Origin: Blastocatellia bacterium
GTDB lineage: Bacteria; Acidobacteriota; Blastocatellia; Pyrinomonadales; Pyrinomonadaceae
Length of the DNA stretch: 64,000 nucleotides
Direction: 5' to 3'
Assembly (NCBI GenBank): GCA_016789265.1
Contig: JAEUQK010000001.1
Span: 1 to 64,000, forward strand
The translations under genes were made by a program, and so were the position numbers. Positions 1-8,410 of the stretch are shown here, one piece after another. The number at the start of each line of letters is the position of its first letter. Position 1 is the first letter of the stretch. Below the pieces are notes generated by a model. That model did no database searches. It was not told where the DNA came from and saw nothing but the letters and a program-made list of their open reading frames with translations.

Positions 1-1
1 G

Positions 2-838
2 ATCGTAAAGGCAAAACGGCAGATAACGATCAGAGATCTGCTGACACACACAGCGGGAATCGGATACGGGGACGGTGCTGCAAAAGACAAATGGGAGGCC
101 GCGGGTGTTACGGGCTGGTATCTTTCGGATCGCGACGAGACGATCCAGGAAACGGTCGCCAAGATCGCAAAACTTCCGATGGACGCACACCCGGGTGAGA
201 AATGGGTTTACGGATACAACACCGACATACTCGGCGCCGTTATCGAAAAGGCGAGCGGTCAATCGTTCGATCAATTTCTTTCTCAAAAGATCCTGGAACC
301 TCTCGGCCTCTCGGACACGAGCTTTTACCTGCCTGAATCAAAGGTGAACAGGCTTGCCGTTGTCTATTCTGCAAAGAATGAAGGTATCGAAAGGGCTCCT
401 GAACCGGGACTCGGAGTCGGCCAGGGTGCTTATGTAAAGGGACCGAGGAAGAATTTTTCAGGCGGTGCAGGTATCTTATCCACAGCCGGAAACTACCTGC
501 GGTTCTTGCAGATGCTTGCAAACGGAGGCGAAATCGACGGCAAACGAATTTTGTCCCGAAAAAGTGTCGAGTTGATGATCTCTGATCACCTGCGTGGGAT
601 CCCGTATCGTGACGGACAGGGATTTGGACTAGGATTTTCTATCGTAAAGGACCTCGGCGCTAGAGGGGTCATTGGATCGGAAGGTGAATTTGCCTGGGGC
701 GGTGCATATCATTCAACCTATTGGGTCGATCCAAAAGAACAGCTGGTCGTCGTCTATATGACACAATTGATCCCGGCAGGGAACATCGACGATTTCGGCA
801 AACTTCGCGCGTTGATCTATCAAGCGATCATCGATTAG
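2..838 (+). CDS. Serine hydrolase, beta-lactamase (class C-like) family, 5' partial
   Basis: The reading frame is open from the window edge, so the N-terminus and the SxxK nucleophile motif lie outside. The visible part begins with a typical family segment (ITIRDLLTHTAGIGYG) and contains the YxN motif (YGYNTD, just after PGEKWVYG), the second catalytic element of class C beta-lactamases and related esterases and peptidases. The C-terminal part GGAYHSTYWVDP corresponds to the third active-site strand; it has no KTG, as is common in esterase-like members. The substrate cannot be told from sequence. The YkgJ-like gene starts 3 nt downstream, suggesting cotranscription. Family assignment is firm; resistance function is not implied. 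Confidence 0.88.
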   Translation: MVKAKRQITIRDLLTHTAGIGYGDGAAKDKWEAAGVTGWYLSDRDETIQETVAKIAKLPMDAHPGEKWVYGYNTDILGAVIEKASGQSFDQFLSQKILEPLGLSDTSFYLPESKVNRLAVVYSAKNEGIERAPEPGLGVGQGAYVKGPRKNFSGGAGILSTAGNYLRFLQMLANGGEIDGKRILSRKSVELMISDHLRGIPYRDGQGFGLGFSIVKDLGARGVIGSEGEFAWGGAYHSTYWVDPKEQLVVVYMTQLIPAGNIDDFGKLRALIYQAIID

Positions 839-840
839 TC

Positions 841-1587
841 GTGGAAGAAGAAACTGGCCCGGAGACAAGGAGCGCAAACATTCGCCTGTCGATCTATGGC
901 GAACCGCTGTCAATTCGGGCGGATGTTTCCACCGGTAATACTTCGGTCAGAAAAATGCTGCCGATCTTTCGAGACATTTGCGGTTCTATAATCGACGCTA
1001 CCGTAAAACACGTAAACGACGCCGGTAGGACTGTTACATGTGCTGCTGGATGCGGTGCCTGCTGCCGTCAAATGGTTCCGATATCACCGGTCGAAGCCCG
1101 CCTGTTACTGGACATTGTTGACGGCCTTCCCGAAATGGAAAGATCAACGATCAAAGAACGATTCAAGGCAGCTATCGAACGAATGGAAGAAGCTGGCCTG
1201 ATGAGCCAGTTACGACAACAGATAAAACCCGTCGGCCCCGAGTATAAGGAACTGGGTCTGAGATATTTTGAACAAGAAGTCCCCTGCCCTTTTCTTGAAA
1301 ACGAGTCGTGTTCGATCCATCCGCAACGGCCGCTCGTTTGCCGAGAATATCTTGTAGTTTCAGATCCGGAGAATTGCAAGAGGAAAAACGGCAAGCCGAT
1401 CGAGGCGATAAAGATGCCTTCAGAGGCTTCAAAAGCCCTGACTTCGATCGATGGCCCGACAGAGTTCACAAATTGGGTCCCACTGATCCTTGCATTGGAA
1501 TGGGCCGAGCAGAATCCTGAAACGGAAACACCTCGGCCCGGTACTGATATAGCAGCTAGATTCTTTGAGACTTTGACCGCTCGTTAA
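841..1587 (+). CDS. YkgJ-like cysteine cluster protein
   Basis: Predicted protein of 248 residues. It has a CxxxCGACC cluster (CAAGCGACCRQM) and, about 80 residues on, CPFLENESC..HPQRPLVCREY..NC, the pattern of the YkgJ/zinc- or iron-chelating cysteine cluster family, whose biochemical role is not well defined. I chose the GTG start at 841, two bases after the hydrolase stop codon; an ATG at 721 would overlap that gene by more than 100 bases. The last 4 bases overlap the 3' end of the convergent gene at 1584. Confidence 0.82.
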   Translation: MEEETGPETRSANIRLSIYGEPLSIRADVSTGNTSVRKMLPIFRDICGSIIDATVKHVNDAGRTVTCAAGCGACCRQMVPISPVEARLLLDIVDGLPEMERSTIKERFKAAIERMEEAGLMSQLRQQIKPVGPEYKELGLRYFEQEVPCPFLENESCSIHPQRPLVCREYLVVSDPENCKRKNGKPIEAIKMPSEASKALTSIDGPTEFTNWVPLILALEWAEQNPETETPRPGTDIAARFFETLTAR

Positions 1588-2363
1588 AACATCAGCTTGT
1601 CGCCGACCATCATTTTCGAGACCTTGAAATCGAAGAATCGCGGCAAGAGGATTGAGAAGCGATTGCGCGAATCTAGAAATGTGTTCTCGAACACGAATTT
1701 GATCTCTTTCGTGTCCGGAGTAACCAGGTGTTTTCCCGATTCGTCCGTACGCTTGAAAAAGAAGACCGCGGAGTCTCCCGCTGATTTTGGAGCGGTAAAT
1801 TGAACAAGTTCCCGAGTTTCGCCAGAGTCATTTTCCAGATGAACATTACCCTTCAGATCGGCAAGGGTCATCGACTGAAAAACACCTTCGTCAACAGAAC
1901 CGCCCTTCGTGAACGCGGCCTTTGTTAAGGTAATGACGTAGTAGTCCTTGCAAATCGCGCAGTCAAGGAAGATCTTTCGACCCGCATCAAATTTAGCCTG
2001 ATCTTCCTCGCTCATTTTGTCGTATCCGACATCGATCTGCTGAAGGCGGACCGTTGCCTTCCTCAAGATCTCCGACGAATGAAGACGCATGGTGACCGGC
2101 GGAGGGCCAAAGTCTCTGGCAACACTTCGCGGATCCGAACCTCCGCTGTAAACGCTTTGCCTCTGTTCGCGGGCGACTGTCCCGGCATCAGATCCAGCCT
2201 TACCTGACGATGATTGATATGTTTTTGCCCAAGCCGATTCGTTGACTATCTGAAGGGCTTCGTCTTTGCCCCATTTGTTCAACGGCTTGTCATACTTCTG
2301 GGCGAGAGCCTCGGATGAGGCGAAACAGAATAATGCCGAAATGACCAAAATTCGAATTTTCAT
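1584..2363 (-). CDS. Secreted protein of unknown function (paralogue of the gene at 2454)
   Basis: Protein of 259 residues with a signal peptide (MKIRILVISALFCFASSEALA). I do not recognise the family. The mature part shares conserved blocks with the upstream neighbour at 2454-3233: VNESAWAKTYQS, DFGPPPVT, a CAxC(K/D)(D/L)YY-like element, and FLDSRNR...LLPR near the C-terminus. The two Cys of CAIC are conserved in both copies. The pair probably arose by tandem duplication and may be cotranscribed, 90 bases apart. Exported location is well supported; function is unknown. Confidence 0.75.
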   Translation of the reverse strand: MKIRILVISALFCFASSEALAQKYDKPLNKWGKDEALQIVNESAWAKTYQSSSGKAGSDAGTVAREQRQSVYSGGSDPRSVARDFGPPPVTMRLHSSEILRKATVRLQQIDVGYDKMSEEDQAKFDAGRKIFLDCAICKDYYVITLTKAAFTKGGSVDEGVFQSMTLADLKGNVHLENDSGETRELVQFTAPKSAGDSAVFFFKRTDESGKHLVTPDTKEIKFVFENTFLDSRNRFSILLPRFFDFKVSKMMVGDKLMF

Positions 2364-2453
2364 TTTAAGGTTACTTCCTTGAGGAGTGGTAGCCTTGATT
2401 TTAGTTGAATTTAGAACTCTTAAGCAACCTGATACGCGGTCACATCCGATCTT

Positions 2454-3233
2454 CTAGAAGTCAACTTGCCCGTTGACGACGAGATCTTTTACGCGAAATT
2501 CAATAGACCTGGGAAGGAGAGCCGCGTATCGATTCCGCGAATCCAAAAAGGATGGCTCGAATTCGATCCTGAAGTTCCTGGATCGCGGCGTTATCAATTT
2601 GTTTCCATTTTCGTCATAACGTCTGAAGAAAAGCAGTGCCGCATCGCTGCCGCCATTCGACGGGGTGAACTGAACGAGTTCGCGCACTTCCCCGCTTTCA
2701 CCTGCGAGCCTAACACTGCCCTTAAGATCCGCGAATGTCATTGATTGAAGCACGCCTTCATCAGTGAAGTCGCCCTTAGAAAAGGAACTCTTTGTGATCG
2801 TGACGATGTAGAGGTCATCACAAACCGCACATTCAAGAAAAGATTCTCTGTCGGCGTCGAATCGCGCTTTTTGTTCGCTCGACATTCTGTCGTATCCGGC
2901 GTCGATCTTTTGAAGTCGGACGATGGCCCGCCTAAGCGTCTTGGAAGAGAGTAATCGAATCGTGACCGGCGGCGGCCCAAAGTCCCTAGGCAGCCTTTGT
3001 TCGTTACTCCCGCCGGTCGCAGTTTCCTTCATCTCTCGCGAAATATACTTTGCCTCGGCCTTTGACCTCTCAGATGTTGACTGATATGTCTTTGCCCACG
3101 CTGATTCATTAACGATCGAGAGAGCCTTTGACTTGCTGATCTGAGGGTCGATATTTTCCGCGGAATTCTGAGCGTTTAGAGCCACACTCAGCAACAAAAG
3201 CAAAAGAAATCCAAGACCTGATCTTCGTTTCAT
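2454..3233 (-). CDS. Secreted protein of unknown function (paralogue of the gene at 1584)
   Basis: Protein of 259 residues. I chose the ATG at 3233 because a good signal peptide (MKRRSGLGFLLLLLLSVALNAQ) follows it directly; the frame is open upstream to 3296 but that extension puts charged residues before the hydrophobic core. It carries the same blocks as its downstream paralogue (VNESAWAKTYQS, DFGPPPVTIRLLSS, CAVC, FLDSRNR) and has the same length, so both likely do the same kind of job in the cell envelope. Function not recognised. Confidence 0.75.
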   Translation of the reverse strand: MKRRSGLGFLLLLLLSVALNAQNSAENIDPQISKSKALSIVNESAWAKTYQSTSERSKAEAKYISREMKETATGGSNEQRLPRDFGPPPVTIRLLSSKTLRRAIVRLQKIDAGYDRMSSEQKARFDADRESFLECAVCDDLYIVTITKSSFSKGDFTDEGVLQSMTFADLKGSVRLAGESGEVRELVQFTPSNGGSDAALLFFRRYDENGNKLITPRSRNFRIEFEPSFLDSRNRYAALLPRSIEFRVKDLVVNGQVDF

Positions 3234-3399
3234 AATTTCCGATGACTCTCCTCGATCGAATAGACGGTATTTGCCCCAGGAACCTCTTCCTCGCAATTCA
3301 ATAAATCTTGATCATCTGATCCAAACGTTTTATTCCCTACGCGTGTGAGATTGACAAGGTTCTTTTCTTGACCCAGGAACAATATAAAGAGGTGCTTTG

Positions 3400-3903
3400 A
3401 TGGCGTACGACGGCGAGACCTTAATGGCAAGCGGATTATTGAAGATCGACTGTTCAAAGATAGCGGTGGTAGCGGTCAGCGGGGCCGGCCCAAATGTCTG
3501 TGGGCATCTATTGCTCGGCACGGGGACGCCCGGCGATATGATCTATTTTCACGTAGCAGTCGTTAAAGGACAGCCGAAATACATGACCGAGAGCGGCTAC
3601 CGCCGATACCTAAAGGACAACGGAAAGACCGAACTAAAGCGTAGATATTTGACGCTCCCTGATCCAAGATCGGCGGACCTTTACCTTGAAGGACTAATGG
3701 CGGGAACTTGGTATTGGGGTGTTTTGCCGAATAATTGCGTCGCTTTTGTTGAAGAAGTTATTGCTGCGGGCGGCGGCACTTGGAGTTCATACAGTAATTG
3801 CCCATCGGTCGCGATTCAAGATTCGATCGGGGTTAAGGCGACCCGTTTCATGAGTCAACTAGAAAGCGAGATCTATCGGATGTATGGCGTACCGGCATTT
3901 TGA
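3400..3903 (+). CDS. Small protein with possible papain-like (permuted NlpC/P60-type) Cys/His arrangement
   Basis: Protein of 167 residues; ATG at 3400 is preceded by AGAGGTG. No signal peptide. An early His (CGHLLLGTG, then FHVAVV) is followed about 90 residues later by NNCVAFVEEVI and a SNCP element. The order His then Cys in an NNC-x-x-F context resembles circularly permuted NlpC/P60/LRAT-type thiol enzymes, but this is inference from spacing only. The gene at 4060, on the same strand, encodes a peptidoglycan-binding-like fold; a cell-wall-directed pair is possible. No secretion system is visible in the window. Confidence 0.6.
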   Translation: MAYDGETLMASGLLKIDCSKIAVVAVSGAGPNVCGHLLLGTGTPGDMIYFHVAVVKGQPKYMTESGYRRYLKDNGKTELKRRYLTLPDPRSADLYLEGLMAGTWYWGVLPNNCVAFVEEVIAAGGGTWSSYSNCPSVAIQDSIGVKATRFMSQLESEIYRMYGVPAF

Positions 3904-4059
3904 ACTAGTATTCGCATCCAATCACGGCCGATGCCTCTGGGAGCGAGCTTTCTGTAGCATCCCTAAAACAAAATCGTTGACCTCCGCAAACGGCAGTGGC
4001 AAGATGTCACATAAAGATCAGAAAGAAGTCTTTATGATCAGACACCACGCGGAGGAGAA

Positions 4060-4491
4060 ATGGCACACCAACGAAGACCTTTCTACAACGTAGACGCAGC
4101 CGTTGGCAGATATCAGACAAATTCTGTGGACGATGTATTACTGGTACAGACCTTCTTGAGTGATCTGGCCCCAGTTCACACGATCTTCGTCTGGGAACGA
4201 CCTACAAAGCCGCTGATCGTGAACGGAGTACCGGACGAAAACCTGTATGCCTGGATCAAATCTTACCAGGATGGATTAAAAGTATCAGGATATCCGATAA
4301 CCAATGATGGGATCATCAACACAGTTCCGGGAGCCATTTCATCGCAAACTTCGATAACCCATACGAAATACACTCTCATGTATCTGAACAATCATCACGA
4401 ATCACTTTTTCCCGAAAAATGGCGAAATCTGCCAAACGATCCGACGGTTCACGCGACCTTGAGAAAGTCGCTGCAAAGCAACAAGAAATAG
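4060..4491 (+). CDS. Small peptidoglycan-binding-like protein, paralogue of 56237-56743
   Basis: Protein of 143 residues; ATG at 4060 behind GGAGGAG. The segment VDDVLLVQTFL...LIVNGVPDENLYAWIKSYQ...ITNDGIIN follows the pattern of PG-binding domain-like helical folds (xVxxLQxxL...DGxFGxxTxxAVxxFQ...DGxV). A diverged paralogue lies at 56237-56743 (shared PF-aromatic, DVLL-hydrophobic-QxFL, DPxxxxxL blocks). No signal peptide. Convergent with rimO, 17 bases apart. The fold is inferred; the biological role is unknown. Confidence 0.6.
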   Translation: MAHQRRPFYNVDAAVGRYQTNSVDDVLLVQTFLSDLAPVHTIFVWERPTKPLIVNGVPDENLYAWIKSYQDGLKVSGYPITNDGIINTVPGAISSQTSITHTKYTLMYLNNHHESLFPEKWRNLPNDPTVHATLRKSLQSNKK

Positions 4492-4508
4492 ATAAACTTC
4501 TGACCAAA

Positions 4509-5867
4509 TCAATTTGAAAATACGATCTCGCCCACTAGGTCGTACTCATGAGCTTCGGTTATGCGGACGTCATAGATATTTCCAATGACGGGAGCGAAAT
4601 TCTCAGGCATGTCATTGATCAATATGTAACCGTCGATCTCTTCGGCCTGGCCTTCGAGGCGGCCCTGAAAGAGAAGGTCTGATTCCTGTGAAAGGCCTTC
4701 AAAGAGAACGCGATAAGTATTTCCAACCTTTGCGGTGTTCAACTGCTTGCTGATCTTGGCTTGCTCTTTCATCAGGCGCTTTTTTCGCTTTTCGGCGATC
4801 TTTGGATCAACTTTATCGGGCAGATCGTATGCTGGCGTACCTTCTTCATCCGAATAGGTAAAAACGCCAACATTTTCAAAGCGGCAGTTTTGGATGAACT
4901 TGACGAGTTCTTCAAAGTCTTCTTCGGTTTCTCCAGGAAAGCCGGTGATAAAAGTCGTTCGGATCGCGATCCCAGGTACCTTTTCACGAACGCGAGCGAT
5001 AAGCTTCTCAAGCGATTCCCGCGTTCCGCCGCGTTTCATTAGTTTCAATACATTTCGCGACGCATGTTGGAGCGGCATATCCAGATACTTGACCGCCTTA
5101 GGTGTTTCGGCGATAGCAGAGAGGAATGCGTCCGAAATGTGCGTTGGATATGCGTACATGACCCGAACCCATTCAAGGTCTTCGATCTCGCCCAACGCTC
5201 TTATTAATGCCGCCAATGCATCGACCTCACCAAGGTCTTCGCCATATCGAGATGAATCCTGCGCGATAAGAACCACTTCCTTCACGCCTTGCTTCGCGAG
5301 GTTCCTTGCCTCTTCAACTATCGAGCCGAAGCGACGTGAGCGAAAAGAGCCGCGCATAGACGGAATCGAGCAAAACGCGCAAGGTCGGTCGCAGCCTTCA
5401 GCGATCTTTATGAACGCAGTATGCGCTTGGGTCGCACGCATACGAGGCGTGTACTCGTCGTACAGATAAGTGGAGGACTTGTTGCCGACAGGGGTGATCG
5501 TAAGTTGTTTTGCATCAAAGCCAGCGTCGGCCGCCTTGAGAATTTCGTTGACCTGAGACGTACCAATGAAAGCGTCGACCTCAGGCAGTTCCTTCATTAG
5601 GTCGTCACGGTATCGTTCAACGAGACATCCGGCGACTATGACGCGTCTGGCTTTGCCCTCAGCCTTAAGGCTTGTCGCATCAAGGATAGCGTCGATGGAC
5701 TCTTGCTTTGCGGATTCGATAAATCCACAGGTATTGACAACTAAAGTGTCTGCTTCATCCGCATTGTTCGTGATCTGATATCCAGCGTCGGCCAACTGCC
5801 CCATCATCACTTCCGAATCGACAAGATTCTTAGGACAGCCCAGGCTGACGAATCCGACTTTCTTCAT
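4509..5867 (-). CDS. rimO: Ribosomal protein S12 methylthiotransferase RimO
   Basis: Radical-SAM enzyme that methylthiolates an aspartate of ribosomal protein S12. The 452-residue protein starts at the ATG at 5867 (MKKVGFVSLGCPKN), behind an AAGG ribosome-binding site; an in-frame upstream ATG at 5912 is less likely. The UPF0004 domain supplies C11, C47 and C81 for the auxiliary cluster; the radical-SAM CxxxCxxC is C159, C163, C166 (EGCDRPCAFC). The C-terminal 65 residues form the TRAM domain. The C-terminal DLVGEI ending and the length match RimO better than MiaB. It lies 54 bases downstream of the transglutaminase gene on the same strand. Confidence 0.95.
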   Translation of the reverse strand: MKKVGFVSLGCPKNLVDSEVMMGQLADAGYQITNNADEADTLVVNTCGFIESAKQESIDAILDATSLKAEGKARRVIVAGCLVERYRDDLMKELPEVDAFIGTSQVNEILKAADAGFDAKQLTITPVGNKSSTYLYDEYTPRMRATQAHTAFIKIAEGCDRPCAFCSIPSMRGSFRSRRFGSIVEEARNLAKQGVKEVVLIAQDSSRYGEDLGEVDALAALIRALGEIEDLEWVRVMYAYPTHISDAFLSAIAETPKAVKYLDMPLQHASRNVLKLMKRGGTRESLEKLIARVREKVPGIAIRTTFITGFPGETEEDFEELVKFIQNCRFENVGVFTYSDEEGTPAYDLPDKVDPKIAEKRKKRLMKEQAKISKQLNTAKVGNTYRVLFEGLSQESDLLFQGRLEGQAEEIDGYILINDMPENFAPVIGNIYDVRITEAHEYDLVGEIVFSN

Positions 5868-5921
5868 AGATAACCTTGCCCCATTAGGAAAACGATCTGA
5901 CCATTCGGGCAAACGGATAGT

Positions 5922-8087
5922 TTAACTTCTTGCGTCAAATGTTCCTAACCACGTTTCGATACGAGCCCTTTCATCCGAAGTGAGTTCCACTAAACCGAAT
6001 CTGACCGCGTTATAACGATCCGTGATCTGCACGACTTCAGGAATTCCCGTTTCCATCGCGAACTCTAACGGCGTTAAGTTCGGCGGCCTGGCAACACCCC
6101 TGTTTTCAAGAAGCCGTATCATTCTTTCATAAAAATCCACCGAAGGCTGAGCCTGATCACGCCGTAACCATTTTGATAGCCTCTGCCAGATCGAAAGGTG
6201 TTTCAAACGTTTATAGAGCACAACGATGCCCAAGATACCGAACACCGAGCCAATGAAGGCCCCAAGGGCATATCCGATCGCGGCCGCACGTTCTTCAAAA
6301 CCGTTTTCACCCCTAACGTCCTTCCACCATTCAAAGATGAACATTTGAAACGTATCGACATAATCGGACGTCTTAGCCTGATACTCAACAAATCCCCTTC
6401 TAACAGAAGTGAACAGTGATCTCTGTTCCTGGTTGTCAAATGCGACGAAATACTGGATCCAGAACATTTCGAGCGCTTCCATGTACTTGCCAAAACGACC
6501 TGATATGCCGCCTGAAACAGCATTAGAAGATCGGCCTGCTGCCGGCGTCGGATCGAACGCAACCCAGGCTTCTTCTCCCGGAAAAAATACCTCTACCCAG
6601 GCATGAGCATGACGTTGTCTAACGACATAAACATCAGCGGTCTCGTTATAGTCGCCCTGTTGAAAACCAGTCGCGAGTCGTGCGGCAATGCCTTGCGTAC
6701 GCAGCATCATAACCATAGCTGTGGCGAAATACTCGCAGTGTCCTTCGCGCACATTGAATAGAAAATCTGCAAGCGGGTCAGGGCCTCCGGCCTTTTGTTC
6801 AAGTGTGTAGCCGAACTGAGTCTGAAGATAGGCCTCGATCGCTCGCGCAGCATCAAATCGGCTTCGATTCCCGTGGGTCACATCGCGGGCGAGCCGTTCG
6901 ATCCTCGGATCAAGATTGTCTGGCAACTGAAGATAGTTATCCGCCTGATTGGGATAGGCCCGGTCATCGGCGCGCAATTCCTGGTCGTTTGGAATAGACG
7001 TGTCAGAAAGCACTTTGTAACTTATCCGCTCTCCAGAACGTGAAAACGATATACCTCCGTAAAGATCTTTGACCAAGGTTGTAAAATTTCCCTGGACACC
7101 GACGGCCCGAGGCGCTGCAAACAGCACCGGGGAATCCAGAGGCTCGAGATAAATGGTCTGGAGAAGTAGGCTATCTTTTCCAGTTGCATAATCGACTTGA
7201 ATGATGTCGCGATCTCCCCTGGTTTTGGGCTCTCTTGTGTTCCCACGCGAACGGCTCCAAGATTGGCCATCGAATGTGTCATGCGCCATTCCACGCCATT
7301 TTAGGTTCCCGGCAACATCGCTGCCATCCAAGCGAACCCGCATAACCACCTCGTCGTTTTGCTGTATCTTTCCGATGCCCCCAAGTCGAACCGTCTCGGA
7401 GAATCCGGTTCTGGTTGAGACACCACCAGGGTCCGCGCCTAATCCGGCGCCTCCAACCCGTGGGATCAAAAAGAACATCGGCGCACAGATCAATATGATG
7501 GCAAACATCAAGATCGATGCGGTTACAGGTATGTACCTGGCCTTGAACGACGGTCCAACATGAATTTGATGGTTAGCACCGCCGGGCCCCGACTTTTCGT
7601 TGAGAGCCCGATCAGTCTTTCTCATCTCAAAGAGAATGATCGTGCAGACTACCGAGAAGGTAAACAGAATGAAGCTGAAAAGGTAAAGGGCGCTTATGCT
7701 CATCCCGGCGGCAAGCAGTACCTGAAAAAACGACATTATCAAAAGGAAAACCCAATCCCTATCAGATTTTTCCTGAAGCATTTTCAGCGCGGTCAACGTG
7801 AGTATTAGTCGTGCAAGCACGCTTGGCAAAACAGACTCAGGACCGGTAGGAACAAAAAGACCAAGTCTCCAGAGGACAAAGAATACCGGCAAGGCTAGGA
7901 CTATGAGGAAGGTGCCAATGCGTTCCGGGATCTGCCAACGTGTCCCCTCCAAAAACCACGCTGCAAGAAGGACCGATGCAAAAACCGCCGAACCAATGAA
8001 ACCGACAGCACCCGCCACCCACAACGAAAAGAAACCGCAAAATACGGATGCGTATGAGAAGATTTTGAACGATCTTTCGAAACTCAT
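5922..8087 (-). CDS. TgpA-like membrane transglutaminase (DUF3488/transglutaminase-like/DUF4129 architecture)
   Basis: Membrane protein of 721 residues. Residues 10-210 hold about six hydrophobic segments; residues 215-600 are a large extracytoplasmic part with the transglutaminase-like triad C451 (REGHCEYFA), H495 (RHAHAWVE) and D512 (AFDPTPA); a last TM lies near 610-640, followed by a cytoplasmic tail matching the DUF4129 position. This layout is that of TgpA-type proteins, essential in Pseudomonas and often linked to MoxR/DUF58 genes, which are not seen here. Likely transcribed with rimO downstream. The island begins about 120 bases upstream of its start. Confidence 0.92.
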   Translation of the reverse strand: MSFERSFKIFSYASVFCGFFSLWVAGAVGFIGSAVFASVLLAAWFLEGTRWQIPERIGTFLIVLALPVFFVLWRLGLFVPTGPESVLPSVLARLILTLTALKMLQEKSDRDWVFLLIMSFFQVLLAAGMSISALYLFSFILFTFSVVCTIILFEMRKTDRALNEKSGPGGANHQIHVGPSFKARYIPVTASILMFAIILICAPMFFLIPRVGGAGLGADPGGVSTRTGFSETVRLGGIGKIQQNDEVVMRVRLDGSDVAGNLKWRGMAHDTFDGQSWSRSRGNTREPKTRGDRDIIQVDYATGKDSLLLQTIYLEPLDSPVLFAAPRAVGVQGNFTTLVKDLYGGISFSRSGERISYKVLSDTSIPNDQELRADDRAYPNQADNYLQLPDNLDPRIERLARDVTHGNRSRFDAARAIEAYLQTQFGYTLEQKAGGPDPLADFLFNVREGHCEYFATAMVMMLRTQGIAARLATGFQQGDYNETADVYVVRQRHAHAWVEVFFPGEEAWVAFDPTPAAGRSSNAVSGGISGRFGKYMEALEMFWIQYFVAFDNQEQRSLFTSVRRGFVEYQAKTSDYVDTFQMFIFEWWKDVRGENGFEERAAAIGYALGAFIGSVFGILGIVVLYKRLKHLSIWQRLSKWLRRDQAQPSVDFYERMIRLLENRGVARPPNLTPLEFAMETGIPEVVQITDRYNAVRFGLVELTSDERARIETWLGTFDARS

Positions 8088-8174
8088 AGAGTCGCAGTTT
8101 CGGTTTAGATGCCTACAAAAAGGCTAACGACAGTATCTCACCTTATTCTCCGAAATTCACTCAGATCGCAAATC

Positions 8175-8205
8175 AAAAAGCCCCGGATCTAGATCCGAGG
8201 CTCTT
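8175..8205 (-). terminator. Rho-independent terminator, ancestral tRNA-Pro terminator
   Basis: Read on the minus strand, AAGAGCCTCGGATC pairs with GATCCGGGGCTT and is followed by a T run. It lies immediately beyond the left-most tRNA-Pro 3' fragment, so it is probably the original terminator of the tRNA before DNA was inserted into it. Confidence 0.8.
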
Positions 8206-8210
8206 AAATG

Positions 8211-8258
8211 TTGGTCGGGACGGCGAGATTTGAACTCACGACCTCTCGCACCCCAAGC
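8211..8258 (-). repeat. att-like repeat A: 3' 43 bases of tRNA-Pro plus CCA and flank
   Basis: These 48 bases are identical to the 3' part of the intact tRNA-Pro at 49515-49562, from the ACCA end through the T arm to the anticodon loop. Identity stops just past the anticodon loop, where the 5' half of a tRNA should follow but does not. This is the outer-left boundary of the inserted region. Confidence 0.9.
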
Positions 8259-8360
8259 AGCAATTGGACTTTCGCATGGGTCGTCAGGCTGTATCAAACC
8301 TGCTGAAAATCAACGCCTCCCATGGATTCTTGTTCGTCTTGAATTCGTTATGATCGAGAG

Positions 8361-8383
8361 AAGTGCCACCATCCTGCAACCAT
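8361..8383. other. Putative integrase arm site, left end of unit 1
   Basis: Contains CCACCATCCTGCAACCAT, 103 bases inside att A. The same motif occurs at the same offset inside att B (20640) and att C (37099), and its core TGCAACCAT is the reverse complement of the sites at the right ends. Confidence 0.6.
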
Positions 8384-8410
8384 AATGAGCTGAAACATCT
8401 CCGTTAAACT

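Noticed and set aside
4894..5469. 191-codon plus-strand frame antisense to rimO
   Set aside because: Ser/Arg-rich shadow of a firmly identified gene.
8211..8258. Complete second tRNA-Pro gene at att A (also att B and att C)
   Set aside because: Only the 3' half is present; no acceptor 5' strand or D arm follows, so these are attachment-site copies.
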